A stretch of DNA of 29,420 bases, from NCBI RefSeq assembly GCF_936933875.1, contig NZ_CAKZIK010000073.1, forward strand, positions 1-29,420. The letters are read 5' to 3'. Shown piece after piece: positions 1 through 7,113 of this stretch. Positions within the stretch are counted from its first letter, which is position 1. Each line of letters opens with the position of its first letter. The position numbers were made by a program, and so were the translations under genes. The notes beneath the pieces are model-generated. The model was not told the origin of the DNA. It searched no databases and saw only the letters and a list, made by a program, of their open reading frames with translations. This stretch comes from an uncultured Chryseobacterium sp. (GTDB lineage Bacteria; Bacteroidota; Bacteroidia; Flavobacteriales; Weeksellaceae).

Positions 1-17
1 AATCAAACAGTTTTTTT

Positions 18-47
18 AAAAAAAAGTCGGAAGAAAAATCTTCCGAC
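18..47 (-). terminator. Intrinsic terminator hairpin facing left
   Basis: A perfect 8-bp stem (gtcggaag at 26-33, cttccgac at 40-47) surrounds a 6-nt loop. Read on the minus strand it is followed by eight T (18-25), so it has the form of a rho-independent terminator. No minus-strand gene lies to its right; the next sequence is the broken antitoxin gene. It may be half of a bidirectional terminator whose right-hand T-run was lost at a deletion junction. Confidence 0.6.
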
Positions 48-52
48 CATGA

Positions 53-622
53 CTAAAGAGGGGTACGCTGTTTTTTATTGAAGACTTTCTTGCTTTCGGC
101 AATGCCAGAGCAGTTGCAAAAGCATTGGAAAGATTGGTCAATAACGGCGGTATTTCCCGTGTCGCGAGGGGGATTTACGCTGTTTTACAAACGGATCCAG
201 TTTTGGGAAATATTCAGCCTTCTGCCGAACAGATTGCAGAGGTAATTCGCAAAAGAGACAAGGCGCGCATTATTCCAACGGGAATTCTGGCGCTCAATGC
301 ACTAGGACTCTCCACCCAGATTCCCCTCAATTTGGTGTATCTTACAGACGGTTCTGCACGAACAGTTGATCTCGGCAAAAGAAAAATAAAATTCAAAAGA
401 ACAAGCCCGAAAAACCTCGCTGCGATTGGTGAAATAAGCGGACTTGTAATCCAAGCTTTGAAAGAAATCGGGAAGGACAATGTCACTCAACAGGAAAAGG
501 ATTTAGTTATAGAAAAACTTAAAAAGGAAAATCCATACCGCTTGGAACACGACATTCGCCTTGCGCCAGAATGGATTAGGATAATAATGCGGAACGCCAT
601 AAATAAAAATAATGACAAATAA
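53..622 (+). pseudogene. AbiEi-like antitoxin (DUF6088 family), 5'-truncated
   Basis: The reading frame is open from 53, just after an in-frame TGA at 50-52, to the TAA at 620-622. It encodes about 189 residues of a DUF6088/AbiEi-type antitoxin: a winged-helix N-terminal part (FFIEDFLAFGNARAVAKAL, then GISRVARGIYAV) and a long C-terminal part (IIPTGILALNALGLSTQIP, TVDLGKRKIKFKRTSP). The homology-like sequence begins at once after the stop, with no ATG in this frame near the 5' end, so the first 15-20 residues seem to be missing. Translation could start only at TTG 125, inside the DNA-binding domain. It overlaps the next gene by 11 nt (ATG 612 lies inside its end), the usual coupling of AbiEi and AbiEii. 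In intact type IV modules this protein represses the operon and counteracts the nucleotidyltransferase toxin. Family assignment is by recalled sequence patterns. Confidence 0.75.
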
Positions 623-1401
623 ATTTTTAGCCCTTCCCCAATAAACGAGGGTCCTTGCTTTTACACAAGTTGCCGAAAAAAGAGGAATAACACCGTTTGC
701 CGTGGAAAAAGACTGGTGGGTATCGCAAACTTTGAAAGCGGTTTTTGAATTGAATGTAGCCGAGCATTTGGTTTTCAAAGGTGGCACCTCGCTGAGCAAG
801 GCGTGGAACCTCATAGAAAGGTTTTCCGAAGACATTGATTTGGCCATCGAAAGAGAGTTTCTTGGCTTCGAAGGAAATTTGACTAAAAACAAGAAAACCA
901 AATTAAGGAAGGCTTCCGGCCAATATATCAGCGAGGTTTTTTATTTAGAATTACAGGAAAAATTTAAAGAGAAAGGCTTGGAAAATTTCACTTTCTCGTT
1001 GGCCGAAACCCAGGATTCCGATCAGGATCCTCGTATTATCAATATTTTTTATCCAAATATAATTGAAGTTACGGATTATCTGAAGCCGAGAGTTCAAATA
1101 GAAGTCGGGTGCCGTTCATTAATTGAGCCATTTACGATGAAAAAAATTTCCGCGATGGTTGATGATGAATATCCAGAGCAGAGTTTTTCGGAGAAAAGCA
1201 AAGAAATACCATCCGTTGCACAGGCCAGCCACAATAAACCCTATTCCACCAGAAAATATCATTGAATTATGGGAAAAAGATTATGCCAAAATGCGAGAAG
1301 AAATGGTTTATGGCGAAAACAGACCAACTTTTTCTAAAATAATTGAAACTCTTAAAAGACTGAAAGATAAAATCAACAGCCTCAATTGGGAAATGATTTA
1401 A
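612..1401 (+). pseudogene. AbiEii/AbiGii nucleotidyltransferase toxin, broken
   Basis: The natural start is ATG 612, overlapping the antitoxin stop, but the tenth codon (CAA 639-641) is followed by TAA at 642-644. Sequence resembling the toxin continues in the same frame (RVLAFTQVAEKRG, FAVEKDWWVSQTL). The nucleotidyltransferase signature is present: KGGTSLSKAW near nt 780-810 and SEDIDLAI near nt 825-850. The frame ends at a TGA at 1263-1265. The family's C-terminal motif (PPENIIELWEKDYAKM, then YGENRPTFSKIIE) appears in the +1 frame and runs to TAA at 1399-1401. Roughly 70-80 middle residues usual for the family are absent around 1205-1225, so a deletion probably caused the frame change. 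The stop, the deletion and the shift make it non-functional. It sits with the antitoxin and the integrase in a decaying mobile element. Confidence 0.8.
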
Positions 1402-1437
1402 GGGAAAAGGTTTTGCTAAAATATTAAACAAATACTC

Positions 1438-2649
1438 TTACTTCAAAACCTCGTCAATAATCTTATCCAATTTATTATCCGGAAGACTGTTTAAATAAGA
1501 CATTGTAGATTTTATATCTTTTTGCCCAAGTGCTTCGCGAATAGTCTCAATTGAAATATTATTGAACTTCAAAACTGTGGCAAACGAGTGACGGGCGCAG
1601 TAATAAGAGATATTCTTCTTGATTTGCAGTTCTTTCATTATTTCTTTTAACTGCATATTCACATAATAGGTCAGCACTTTTTTGGATCTGTTTTTTAGGT
1701 AAATCTGCGTTGGCTTTTCGGTATTCATTATGTTGAAAATGAACTTTGAACTGTCTTCGGATTTGTATTTTTCCATGATATTCCGAGCGTAATCATTGAT
1801 TTTAAAACTCACCGGAACGCCTGTTTTACTGCGGATATAATCAATACGATCAATATTCAAGAATTTTTTTTCCAACTTAATCAAATCCAAAAAGTTGATT
1901 CCTCTTGCATAATAACTGAACAAAAACATATCTTTTGCAAAAGAAAGTTTTTCGTCTTTTGGCTCATATTTCTTGAGTTTTTCTATTTCTTCTTCATTCA
2001 GATACTCCTTTTTCCCACTTTCCTTCAGTTTTGAAATTTTATATTGCTTAAAAGGATATTGTTTTTCCGTAATTACTTGGCTTCTAATGGCTTGATTAAA
2101 AACCGAACGCAAAGTCCGCATTCTAATCGCAATACTGGATTCCCTGTTCCCGCGAGAAATGCAATAGGCTTCAAATTTTTTCAAGTTAGAATAATCCAAT
2201 TCATTAAAACTAATGTCTTTTTTGCCAAAGAACCGTTGCAGCGCATTCAGCGTATCTTTTTCCACTTTCGCTGTTCCAGTTTTATCCGATGCCAAGAGAT
2301 TTCTAATCAAATCTTCGTGGAAACTCGTATAGGTTAAGGAAATCCTTTGTCCGCTGCTCGTCTTTAGTTTATTGATGAGATCAGGAAGCGTGAAGTAGAT
2401 TCCATTTTTATCGAAATCGTCGATAATCTCGTCAATGATCTTAATTCTGCGCTCAATAAATTTGTTGAGGTTAGCGTGATTGGGATGCGAAGTTTTCAGA
2501 CGACAAGCGTCAAAACTCCAGTCCTTCTCCTTGCAAGTTTTCCCGATTGAAAGACTTGTGTTTTTGCGGTCTTTTATAAATGAAATTATGATACTTCTCT
2601 CCCCTGTTTTATTCGCTTTTGGAGCAAGTGTAAAGGTGTAACTTACCAT
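1438..2649 (-). CDS. Tyrosine recombinase / site-specific integrase
   Basis: A 403-residue phage-integrase-family protein of the Bacteroidota type: an arm-binding N-terminal domain (about 1-95, with KDRKNTSLSIGKTCKEKDW), a SAM-like core-binding domain (about 105-200) and a C-terminal catalytic domain. Visible catalytic positions are Arg249 (YYARGINFLDL), Lys275 (RSKTGVP), Arg353 (YYCARHSFAT) and the nucleophile Tyr385 (STMSYLNSL). The canonical HxxR histidine is Tyr350, and the usual LGH histidine is Gln376 (LGQKD). The first change is seen in relatives; the second is less common. It would catalyse insertion and excision of the element at the tRNA-Asn site about 220 nt upstream. It is full length and the reading frame is intact, although the toxin module beside it has decayed. 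It is transcribed away from the attachment site from the promoter at 2755-2785. Confidence 0.93.
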   Translation of the reverse strand: MVSYTFTLAPKANKTGERSIIISFIKDRKNTSLSIGKTCKEKDWSFDACRLKTSHPNHANLNKFIERRIKIIDEIIDDFDKNGIYFTLPDLINKLKTSSGQRISLTYTSFHEDLIRNLLASDKTGTAKVEKDTLNALQRFFGKKDISFNELDYSNLKKFEAYCISRGNRESSIAIRMRTLRSVFNQAIRSQVITEKQYPFKQYKISKLKESGKKEYLNEEEIEKLKKYEPKDEKLSFAKDMFLFSYYARGINFLDLIKLEKKFLNIDRIDYIRSKTGVPVSFKINDYARNIMEKYKSEDSSKFIFNIMNTEKPTQIYLKNRSKKVLTYYVNMQLKEIMKELQIKKNISYYCARHSFATVLKFNNISIETIREALGQKDIKSTMSYLNSLPDNKLDKIIDEVLK

Positions 2650-2671
2650 TTTGTGTCAATTTTTATCGTTT

Positions 2672-2748
2672 TTCACGAACATTTTTTTCAGATGTTCCTG
2701 TTTATCGTATTTTACAAAAATTTTTTCACGAACATTTCACGAACATTT
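2672..2748. repeat. Three direct copies of TTCACGAACATTT between int and its promoter
   Basis: Identical 13-mers occur at 2672-2684, 2725-2737 and 2736-2748 (the last two share two bases). A partial inverted copy (atgttc) lies at 2692-2697. They fill the leader between the integrase start codon and its predicted -7 box. This placement fits arm-type binding sites for the integrase, or operator sites for autoregulation. Confidence 0.65.
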
Positions 2749-2754
2749 GCCCTC

Positions 2755-2785
2755 CAAAAGTAAAATATTATAAAATACTGTACAA
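2755..2785 (-). promoter_or_regulatory. Predicted integrase promoter
   Basis: On the minus strand there is TTG (2785-2783), 20 nt, then TACTTTTG (2762-2755). This matches the Bacteroidota consensus TTG-N17-23-TAnnTTTG. The predicted start of transcription falls next to the third repeat copy, so a protein bound there would block transcription. Confidence 0.55.
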
Positions 2786-2869
2786 GAAAAATATTTGTAA
2801 ACAATTGATAATCAAAGAAAATAAAGCATAATAAAGATTAAGCAAATTATAATAAAACACAATAAAACC

Positions 2870-2913
2870 GACTGTTAATCAGAGGGTCGCTGGTTCGAGC
2901 CCAAGAGGAGGAG
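2870..2913 (+). other. tRNA-Asn 3' fragment, probable right attachment site (attR)
   Basis: The segment holds an anticodon loop with GTT (CTGTTAA, 2872-2878), the 3' half of the anticodon stem, a variable loop, a T-arm (GCTGG TTCGAGC CCAAG) and a 3' acceptor strand AGGAGGA plus G. The D-arm and 5' acceptor strand are absent: sequence left of about 2870 cannot pair with the anticodon stem. The T-stem 3' strand reads CCAAG where CCAGC would pair, so the fragment has drifted. This is the pattern left when an element integrates into a tRNA gene and displaces its 3' end. The intact tRNA would be at the other end of the element, left of this window. Confidence 0.75.
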
Positions 2914-2914
2914 C

Positions 2915-2946
2915 AAAATCCCAGACGAAAGTTTGGGATTTTTTTT
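2915..2946 (+). terminator. Intrinsic terminator of the displaced tRNA gene
   Basis: The stem aaaatcccagac / gtttgggatttt (2915-2926 and 2931-2942) closes a GAAA tetraloop and runs into a T-run to 2946. Its position directly after the tRNA fragment shows it was the original terminator of the tRNA transcript. Confidence 0.85.
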
Positions 2947-3026
2947 ATGTGATATATTGGCTTTTTGGCACAAAATTTTTATGCTTGAGGAATCTTTTAT
3001 TCCCGCGTTAACACAAAAAACACAAT

Positions 3027-5315
3027 TTGAAAACTAAATTAAATATCACCCTTTTAATCACTGTCCTTTTTGCCACTTTCGCTTTTGCGCAGAATACGGA
3101 AAAGGAGCTACAGGAAGTTGTTTTAAGGGCGAAAGAGCAAAAATTCAAAAATAAAAAAGAAAATCCTGCTTATGCTATTATGCAGGAAGTATGGAAACGC
3201 AAAAGAAAAAACGGTCTTGAAAATTTTAATACCTACCGTTTTGACGAATACGAAAAAATAGAATTTGATTTGAACAATATCGATTCTGCTTTTATGGAGA
3301 AAAAAGTATTCAATAAAATGGATTTTATTTTCGATTATGCAGATTCTACAGCGAATGGAAAACTGGCGCTTCCTTTATTTTTGAATGAGGCTGTATATAA
3401 AAATTTCGGCACTAATCAACCCGAAAAAAAAACCAAAAGAGAACTTATCGCACAGAAAACTTCCGGTTTTCAGGACAATGAAATTATCGCACTTACCGCG
3501 AAAAACCTCTACAAAGAAATCAACATTTACGATAACACACTGAATTTTTTCAACATTGGTTTTCAAAGTCCGGTCTCTACGGATGGTTTCAGCACTTATG
3601 ATTACAATTTAATTGAAGATTTTTTGGTAAAAGGGGAAGACTGCTACAGAATCCAGTACGAACCAAAACGAAAAGATGTTTTGGCTTTCCGAGGATTTCT
3701 TTACATTTCTAAAGACACTTACGCTGTAGTAAAAGCAACCCTTCGCTCAACCAAAAAAATGAATATTAATTTTGTGAATGGCGTTGTAACCGATTTAGAA
3801 TACGACAACCCCGATTCTGAAACTTTTTTGCCGAGCAGAACTTACACCGAATTTGATCTGGCTTTAACGAGCAAAAATAAGAACTCCAAAGGAATGGTTG
3901 CCAAAAGAACCGTGAATTATACCCATTACGAGTTCAACCAACCTATTGAAGCGAAAATTTTCGATAATAAAGAGGAAGCGAATGTTAAAACTTTGGCAAA
4001 AGACGAAACCTTTTGGGAGAATGCGCGAGTAGATTCTTTAAGCCGAACTGAACAGGGCGTTTATGACATGTTGGATAAACTTCAAAAAGTTCCGCGTTTT
4101 AATAATATGGTGAAACTTTACGAAACTTTGGCTTCCGGTTATTATAATGTAGGAAATGCTATTGACATTGGAGATTTGTACTCTACTTTCGGGTTTAATG
4201 ATGTGGAAGGCACGAGAATAAGATTAGGTGCAAGAACCTATTTTTCGCAGAACGACCCCTGGAGAATTCAGGGTTACGGAGCGTATGGTTTTAAGGATAA
4301 TCAGTTTAAATATGGCGCAGAAGCTAAATATCTGCTCAACAAAAACACACGCTTCATCATAGGAGCCGGAACAAGAAGAGACATTATGCAACTGGGTGTT
4401 CAATTGACGAATGACGACGGAATTATGTCGCGTTCTTTTGCTTCGTCTTCTATATTTTCTACGGGAAGCAACACTTCATTGAGTTCTGTGAACCAAACCA
4501 ATGTTTTTGGCTCTATTGAACCTTGGAAAAACTTTCAGGTTCGTTTGGATGGAACAATGCAGAGCATCAAATCTGCGAATGAAGAGAAGTTTAATCTGTA
4601 TTATTACGATTTGTACAACCAGTTGAGAAAAACTGTTTTGGATACGCATTTAACCTTGAGTTTGATTGCAAGACCGGGCGCAAAATTTTCACAAACCGGC
4701 GTTGACCGTTACGAACATTCCACTCTTTCGCCAACTTTTGTTTTGAAATACACAAGAGGAATTGAAGGATTGTTTAATGCTGATTTTGGCTACAATAAAC
4801 TTCAGTTGATGTATTTCCAACCCATTTTGTTGGGAACATGGGGAAAAACTTTAATCAGTTTTGAAGCCGGAAAAAACTTTGACACCGTTCCTTTGGCTTT
4901 ACAGAATGTAATTCCAGGAAATCAATCTTACAGTTTGGTCCCAAATACTTTTGCACAGCTGAATTATTATGAATTTGTTGCAGATACGTATTCCACCCTT
5001 CATTTGGAGCATCACTTTAATGGGAAAATTCTTTCTTACATTCCTTTAATTAAGAAACTGAAATTCCGTGAAGTTGCCTTTTTACGCGGCGCATACGGAA
5101 CTTTAAGTCAGGCCTCTAAAGACATTAATGTGGAAGGCTTTAAATATTCCGCTCCAAGCGATAAAATTTATTACGAATATGGTTTCGGAATTGAAAACAT
5201 TGGTTTGGGAAACCTCAGAATTTTCCGCGTTGACTTTAACTGGAGAGGAAATTATCTTGAAAATCCAGATGCGAAGAAATTTGGTGTGAAGGCTGGCTTC
5301 CAGATGAATTTCTAA
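3027..5315 (+). CDS. DUF5686 family outer-membrane protein
   Basis: A 762-residue protein starting at TTG 3027. An in-frame TAA at 3009-3011 and no intervening ATG make this the only good start. Residues 1-21 form a signal peptide (LLITVLFATFAFAQ). The segment from about 30 to 340 carries typical DUF5686 sequence (NPAYAIMQEVWKRKRKNG, FLNEAVYKNF, YDYNLIEDFLVKGEDCYRI, RGFLYISKDTYAVVKA). The C-terminal half looks like an outer-membrane beta-barrel with alternating aromatic strands and ends in a terminal Phe (GFQMNF). Many relatives begin with a carboxypeptidase-regulatory-like (CarboxypepD_reg) domain; here the mature protein begins directly with ELQEVVLRAKEQK, the piece usually found after it, so this is a short form. 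The molecular function of the family is unknown. It is monocistronic and converges with the next gene, with stop codons almost touching. Confidence 0.85.
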   Translation: MKTKLNITLLITVLFATFAFAQNTEKELQEVVLRAKEQKFKNKKENPAYAIMQEVWKRKRKNGLENFNTYRFDEYEKIEFDLNNIDSAFMEKKVFNKMDFIFDYADSTANGKLALPLFLNEAVYKNFGTNQPEKKTKRELIAQKTSGFQDNEIIALTAKNLYKEINIYDNTLNFFNIGFQSPVSTDGFSTYDYNLIEDFLVKGEDCYRIQYEPKRKDVLAFRGFLYISKDTYAVVKATLRSTKKMNINFVNGVVTDLEYDNPDSETFLPSRTYTEFDLALTSKNKNSKGMVAKRTVNYTHYEFNQPIEAKIFDNKEEANVKTLAKDETFWENARVDSLSRTEQGVYDMLDKLQKVPRFNNMVKLYETLASGYYNVGNAIDIGDLYSTFGFNDVEGTRIRLGARTYFSQNDPWRIQGYGAYGFKDNQFKYGAEAKYLLNKNTRFIIGAGTRRDIMQLGVQLTNDDGIMSRSFASSSIFSTGSNTSLSSVNQTNVFGSIEPWKNFQVRLDGTMQSIKSANEEKFNLYYYDLYNQLRKTVLDTHLTLSLIARPGAKFSQTGVDRYEHSTLSPTFVLKYTRGIEGLFNADFGYNKLQLMYFQPILLGTWGKTLISFEAGKNFDTVPLALQNVIPGNQSYSLVPNTFAQLNYYEFVADTYSTLHLEHHFNGKILSYIPLIKKLKFREVAFLRGAYGTLSQASKDINVEGFKYSAPSDKIYYEYGFGIENIGLGNLRIFRVDFNWRGNYLENPDAKKFGVKAGFQMNF

Positions 5316-5318
5316 TTT

Positions 5319-5744
5319 CTATTTAATTTTTGGAGGAAGCAAATCTTTTGGAATCTGTGCAATTATTTCATCAATAAAACCGAGGGCATAAGGCTGCGTT
5401 GACTGCTCGTCTTGGTAAATGTAAAATCTTTTTGAGGTTTGGGAAGTTTCGTCGTCCATCAATAAAACGATTCCATTATCAATACATTTATCGAAACCTG
5501 AGACCAGTTTTTCTTTATAAATTTTTCCACCTTTATCCTCACGAACAAATATCCACTCCGAACTGCAGGGGATATCGGGATAGCTGATAAAAAGATCTTC
5601 ATTTACAGTTGGATGCACTATGATTTCCCAATAATCAGTAGTTCCCTCCAATTTTTGATATCCCACTCCATGATAATAGTAATATTGTTGTGAGAAGCAC
5701 AGAGCGTTTACAACAAGTGATAATAAGGCTAAATATTTTTTCAT
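5319..5744 (-). CDS. Small secreted protein of unknown function
   Basis: A 141-residue protein starting at ATG 5744. The frame stays open further upstream into the GC-rich repeat, but Met at 5744 is followed by a clear signal peptide (MKKYLALLSLVVNALCFSQQ), and a -7 box sits 15 nt upstream of it, so the longer form is not credible. The mature part is about 120 residues with short beta-like stretches (YYYYHGVGYQKLEG, YWEIIVHPTV, KRFYIYQDEQ) and two cysteines (in IPCSSEW and DKCIDNG) that could form a disulfide. I do not recognise a named family. It lies tail-to-tail with the DUF5686 gene, 3 nt apart, with no terminator between them. Confidence 0.75.
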   Translation of the reverse strand: MKKYLALLSLVVNALCFSQQYYYYHGVGYQKLEGTTDYWEIIVHPTVNEDLFISYPDIPCSSEWIFVREDKGGKIYKEKLVSGFDKCIDNGIVLLMDDETSQTSKRFYIYQDEQSTQPYALGFIDEIIAQIPKDLLPPKIK

Positions 5745-5758
5745 CTCAATGTTTTTTT

Positions 5759-5766
5759 CAAATGTA
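5759..5766 (-). promoter_or_regulatory. -7 box of the small secreted protein gene
   Basis: TACATTTG on the minus strand matches TAnnTTTG and lies 15 nt before the ATG at 5744. No convincing -33 TTG is seen at the expected distance. Confidence 0.45.
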
Positions 5767-5814
5767 TTGATAATTTGAATTAAAGAGACTTTACCTATGT
5801 TAGAAAAACTGAGT

Positions 5815-5990
5815 GTGTTCGCGTGAGGGCGGAGGCAATTGTTGGAGCTCTTTATACTTTTTGGCGCGGCGGCTTCGCCGCCGCGCCAAAAAGTATAAAA
5901 GCGACTTGCCGAAGACCGGCCTGAATGGAGAGGTTGCAGGCGCGAGCGAAGCGAGCGCCGAAAAGAACGACTGAAGGACACGCCCAAAAC
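5815..5990. repeat. GC-rich palindromic intergenic repeat element
   Basis: About 175 nt are strikingly GC-rich against AT-rich surroundings. The core is a perfect 23-bp inverted repeat (arms 5851-5873 and 5877-5899) with a 3-nt loop, beginning tttatactttttggcgcggc. Further short palindromes follow: gccgaagaccggc near 5908-5920 and ggcgcgagcgaagcgagcgc near 5939-5958. No gene is supported; frames through it are by-products of the composition. Similar GC-rich intergenic repeats occur in many Chryseobacterium-type genomes (from memory). Confidence 0.75.
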
Positions 5991-6019
5991 AAAAAAATCC
6001 CGAACCGAAGTTCAGGATT
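5991..6019 (-). terminator. Intrinsic terminator of the rplU-rpmA operon
   Basis: On the minus strand the arms 6019-6010 and 6005-5996 pair with one C/A mismatch around a 4-nt loop. The stem is followed by a T-run (5995-5991). It lies 25 nt after the rpmA stop. Confidence 0.8.
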
Positions 6020-6043
6020 CTTATTTTATAAAACGCTAAAAAA

Positions 6044-6301
6044 TTATGCGTTTGGCTCAACAGATACGAAAGATCTGTCGTTTGCTTTCTTAGTGAAAAC
6101 TACTTTTCCGTCTACAAGAGCAAAAAGCGTGTGGTCTTTACCAATACCAACGTTGGTTCCAGGGTGGTGTTTTGTACCTCTTTGTCTAACGATGATGTTA
6201 CCCGCGATTGCTTCCTGACCTCCGAAAATCTTTACACCCAATCTTTTAGAGTGAGATTCTCTACCGTTTTTGGAGCTACCAACTCCTTTTTTGTGTGCCA
6301 T
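6044..6301 (-). CDS. rpmA: Large ribosomal subunit protein bL27
   Basis: An 85-residue protein with the complete bL27 signature: MAHKKGVGSSKNGRES, then RLGVKIFGGQ, IIVRQRGTKHHPG and GKDHTLFALVDG. bL27 sits near the peptidyl-transferase centre of the 50S subunit and is needed for its assembly. There is no Firmicutes-type cleavable N-terminal extension, as expected for Bacteroidota. The gene starts 12 nt after the rplU stop and is co-transcribed with it, ending at the terminator 5991-6019. Confidence 0.98.
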   Translation of the reverse strand: MAHKKGVGSSKNGRESHSKRLGVKIFGGQEAIAGNIIVRQRGTKHHPGTNVGIGKDHTLFALVDGKVVFTKKANDRSFVSVEPNA

Positions 6302-6313
6302 TTTATTTCAGAA

Positions 6314-6979
6314 TTATTTTTTTGCAGTTAATTTCTCGATGTTTTCTTTGATGTAGGCATCAAATTCATCATTAGTTAAGACTCTTTTACCTTCTTTTTC
6401 TTTCAACTCTTTACCAAGTTCTACCAAAACTTTTCTGTTTTCGATAGACTGAGAAAGGTCGTTTTTCTTCAGAAGATTGTTTAGTTCGTGGTCTTCGCTG
6501 AAGTTTACTGTTGCAGCATCTCTGCTTACAGCTTTAGTTTCCTCTGCTTTTTCTGCCTTTGAAGCAGCAGCTTTAGAAGCTTTTTCTGTTGTTGGTTCTG
6601 CTTTTACAGCTTTTGCTTCAGTAGATTCAGATTTTGCAGTTTCTTTTTTAGCTGTTTTCTTAGCTCCGTCGAAACCGGTAATTCCTGTAATCTGGATTTG
6701 AGTAAGAGCTTGTCTGTGACCATTCTTTTTCTCGTATCCTTTTCTTCTTTTCTTTTTGAAAACGATTACTTTATCAGCTTTTACGTGATCTAGGATTTCA
6801 GCATCTACAGTGATACCGCTTACAGCCGGGGCGCCGATTGTTGTAGTACCGTTTACAGTAAGAAGAACTTTATCAAAAGAAACTTTCGCTCCTTTATCTC
6901 CTTTCAAACGGTTTACAAACAACTTCTGGTCTTGCTCAACTTTGTATTGAAGCCCTGCTATTTCTACAATTGCAAACAT
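6314..6979 (-). CDS. rplU: Large ribosomal subunit protein bL21 with long C-terminal extension
   Basis: Residues 1 to about 103 are a normal bL21 (MFAIVEIAGLQYKVEQDQ, IVFKKKRRKGYEKKNGHRQ, TQIQITGI), which binds 23S rRNA in the 50S subunit. The usual protein stops there, but this one continues to 221 residues. The tail has a low-complexity Lys/Ala/Glu/Thr linker (about 108-155) and then a predicted helical segment with LNNLLKKNDLSQSIENRK and LTNDEFDAYIKENIEKL. Tails of this kind are known from some flavobacterial bL21 proteins, but their role is not. It is the first gene of the rplU-rpmA operon, driven by the strong promoter at 7022-7051. The start ATG at 6979 is fixed by the conserved N-terminus. 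Confidence 0.96.
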   Translation of the reverse strand: MFAIVEIAGLQYKVEQDQKLFVNRLKGDKGAKVSFDKVLLTVNGTTTIGAPAVSGITVDAEILDHVKADKVIVFKKKRRKGYEKKNGHRQALTQIQITGITGFDGAKKTAKKETAKSESTEAKAVKAEPTTEKASKAAASKAEKAEETKAVSRDAATVNFSEDHELNNLLKKNDLSQSIENRKVLVELGKELKEKEGKRVLTNDEFDAYIKENIEKLTAKK

Positions 6980-7021
6980 TGTTTATAAATTTTAATTTGT
7001 TAATACACTTTTTAGAGTGTG

Positions 7022-7051
7022 CAAAAATACAACTTTTTTCTAAAAAACAAA
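7022..7051 (-). promoter_or_regulatory. Promoter of rplU-rpmA
   Basis: On the minus strand TTTG (7051-7048) is followed after 18 nt by TATTTTTG (7029-7022). This is a full match to the Bacteroidota consensus, about 40 nt upstream of the rplU start. Confidence 0.75.
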
Positions 7052-7063
7052 GGTTTACAACAA

Positions 7064-7088
7064 AAAAAGCAGAAATTTTCTGCTTTTT
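7064..7088 (-). terminator. Intrinsic terminator downstream of the 7114 lipoprotein gene
   Basis: The arms aaaaagcagaa (7064-7074) and ttctgcttttt (7078-7088) pair perfectly around a 3-nt loop. On the minus strand the stem ends in a T-run, so it terminates the lipoprotein gene just before the rplU promoter. Confidence 0.8.
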
Positions 7089-7113
7089 AATATTTCTTAA
7101 TTTATTTTAAAGT

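Noticed and set aside
2672..2748. CRISPR-like array
   Set aside because: Repeats are 13 nt, unevenly spaced and two overlap. There are no spacers and no cas genes.
5800..6218. Coding frames through the GC-rich repeat, including a long N-terminal extension of the small secreted protein
   Set aside because: The extension is Arg/Ser-rich without domain likeness, precedes a clear signal peptide and crosses a promoter box and a palindrome.
6477..6701. Plus-strand frame antisense to the bL21 tail
   Set aside because: Ala/Ser/Val-rich mirror of the Lys/Ala/Glu linker; no start context.
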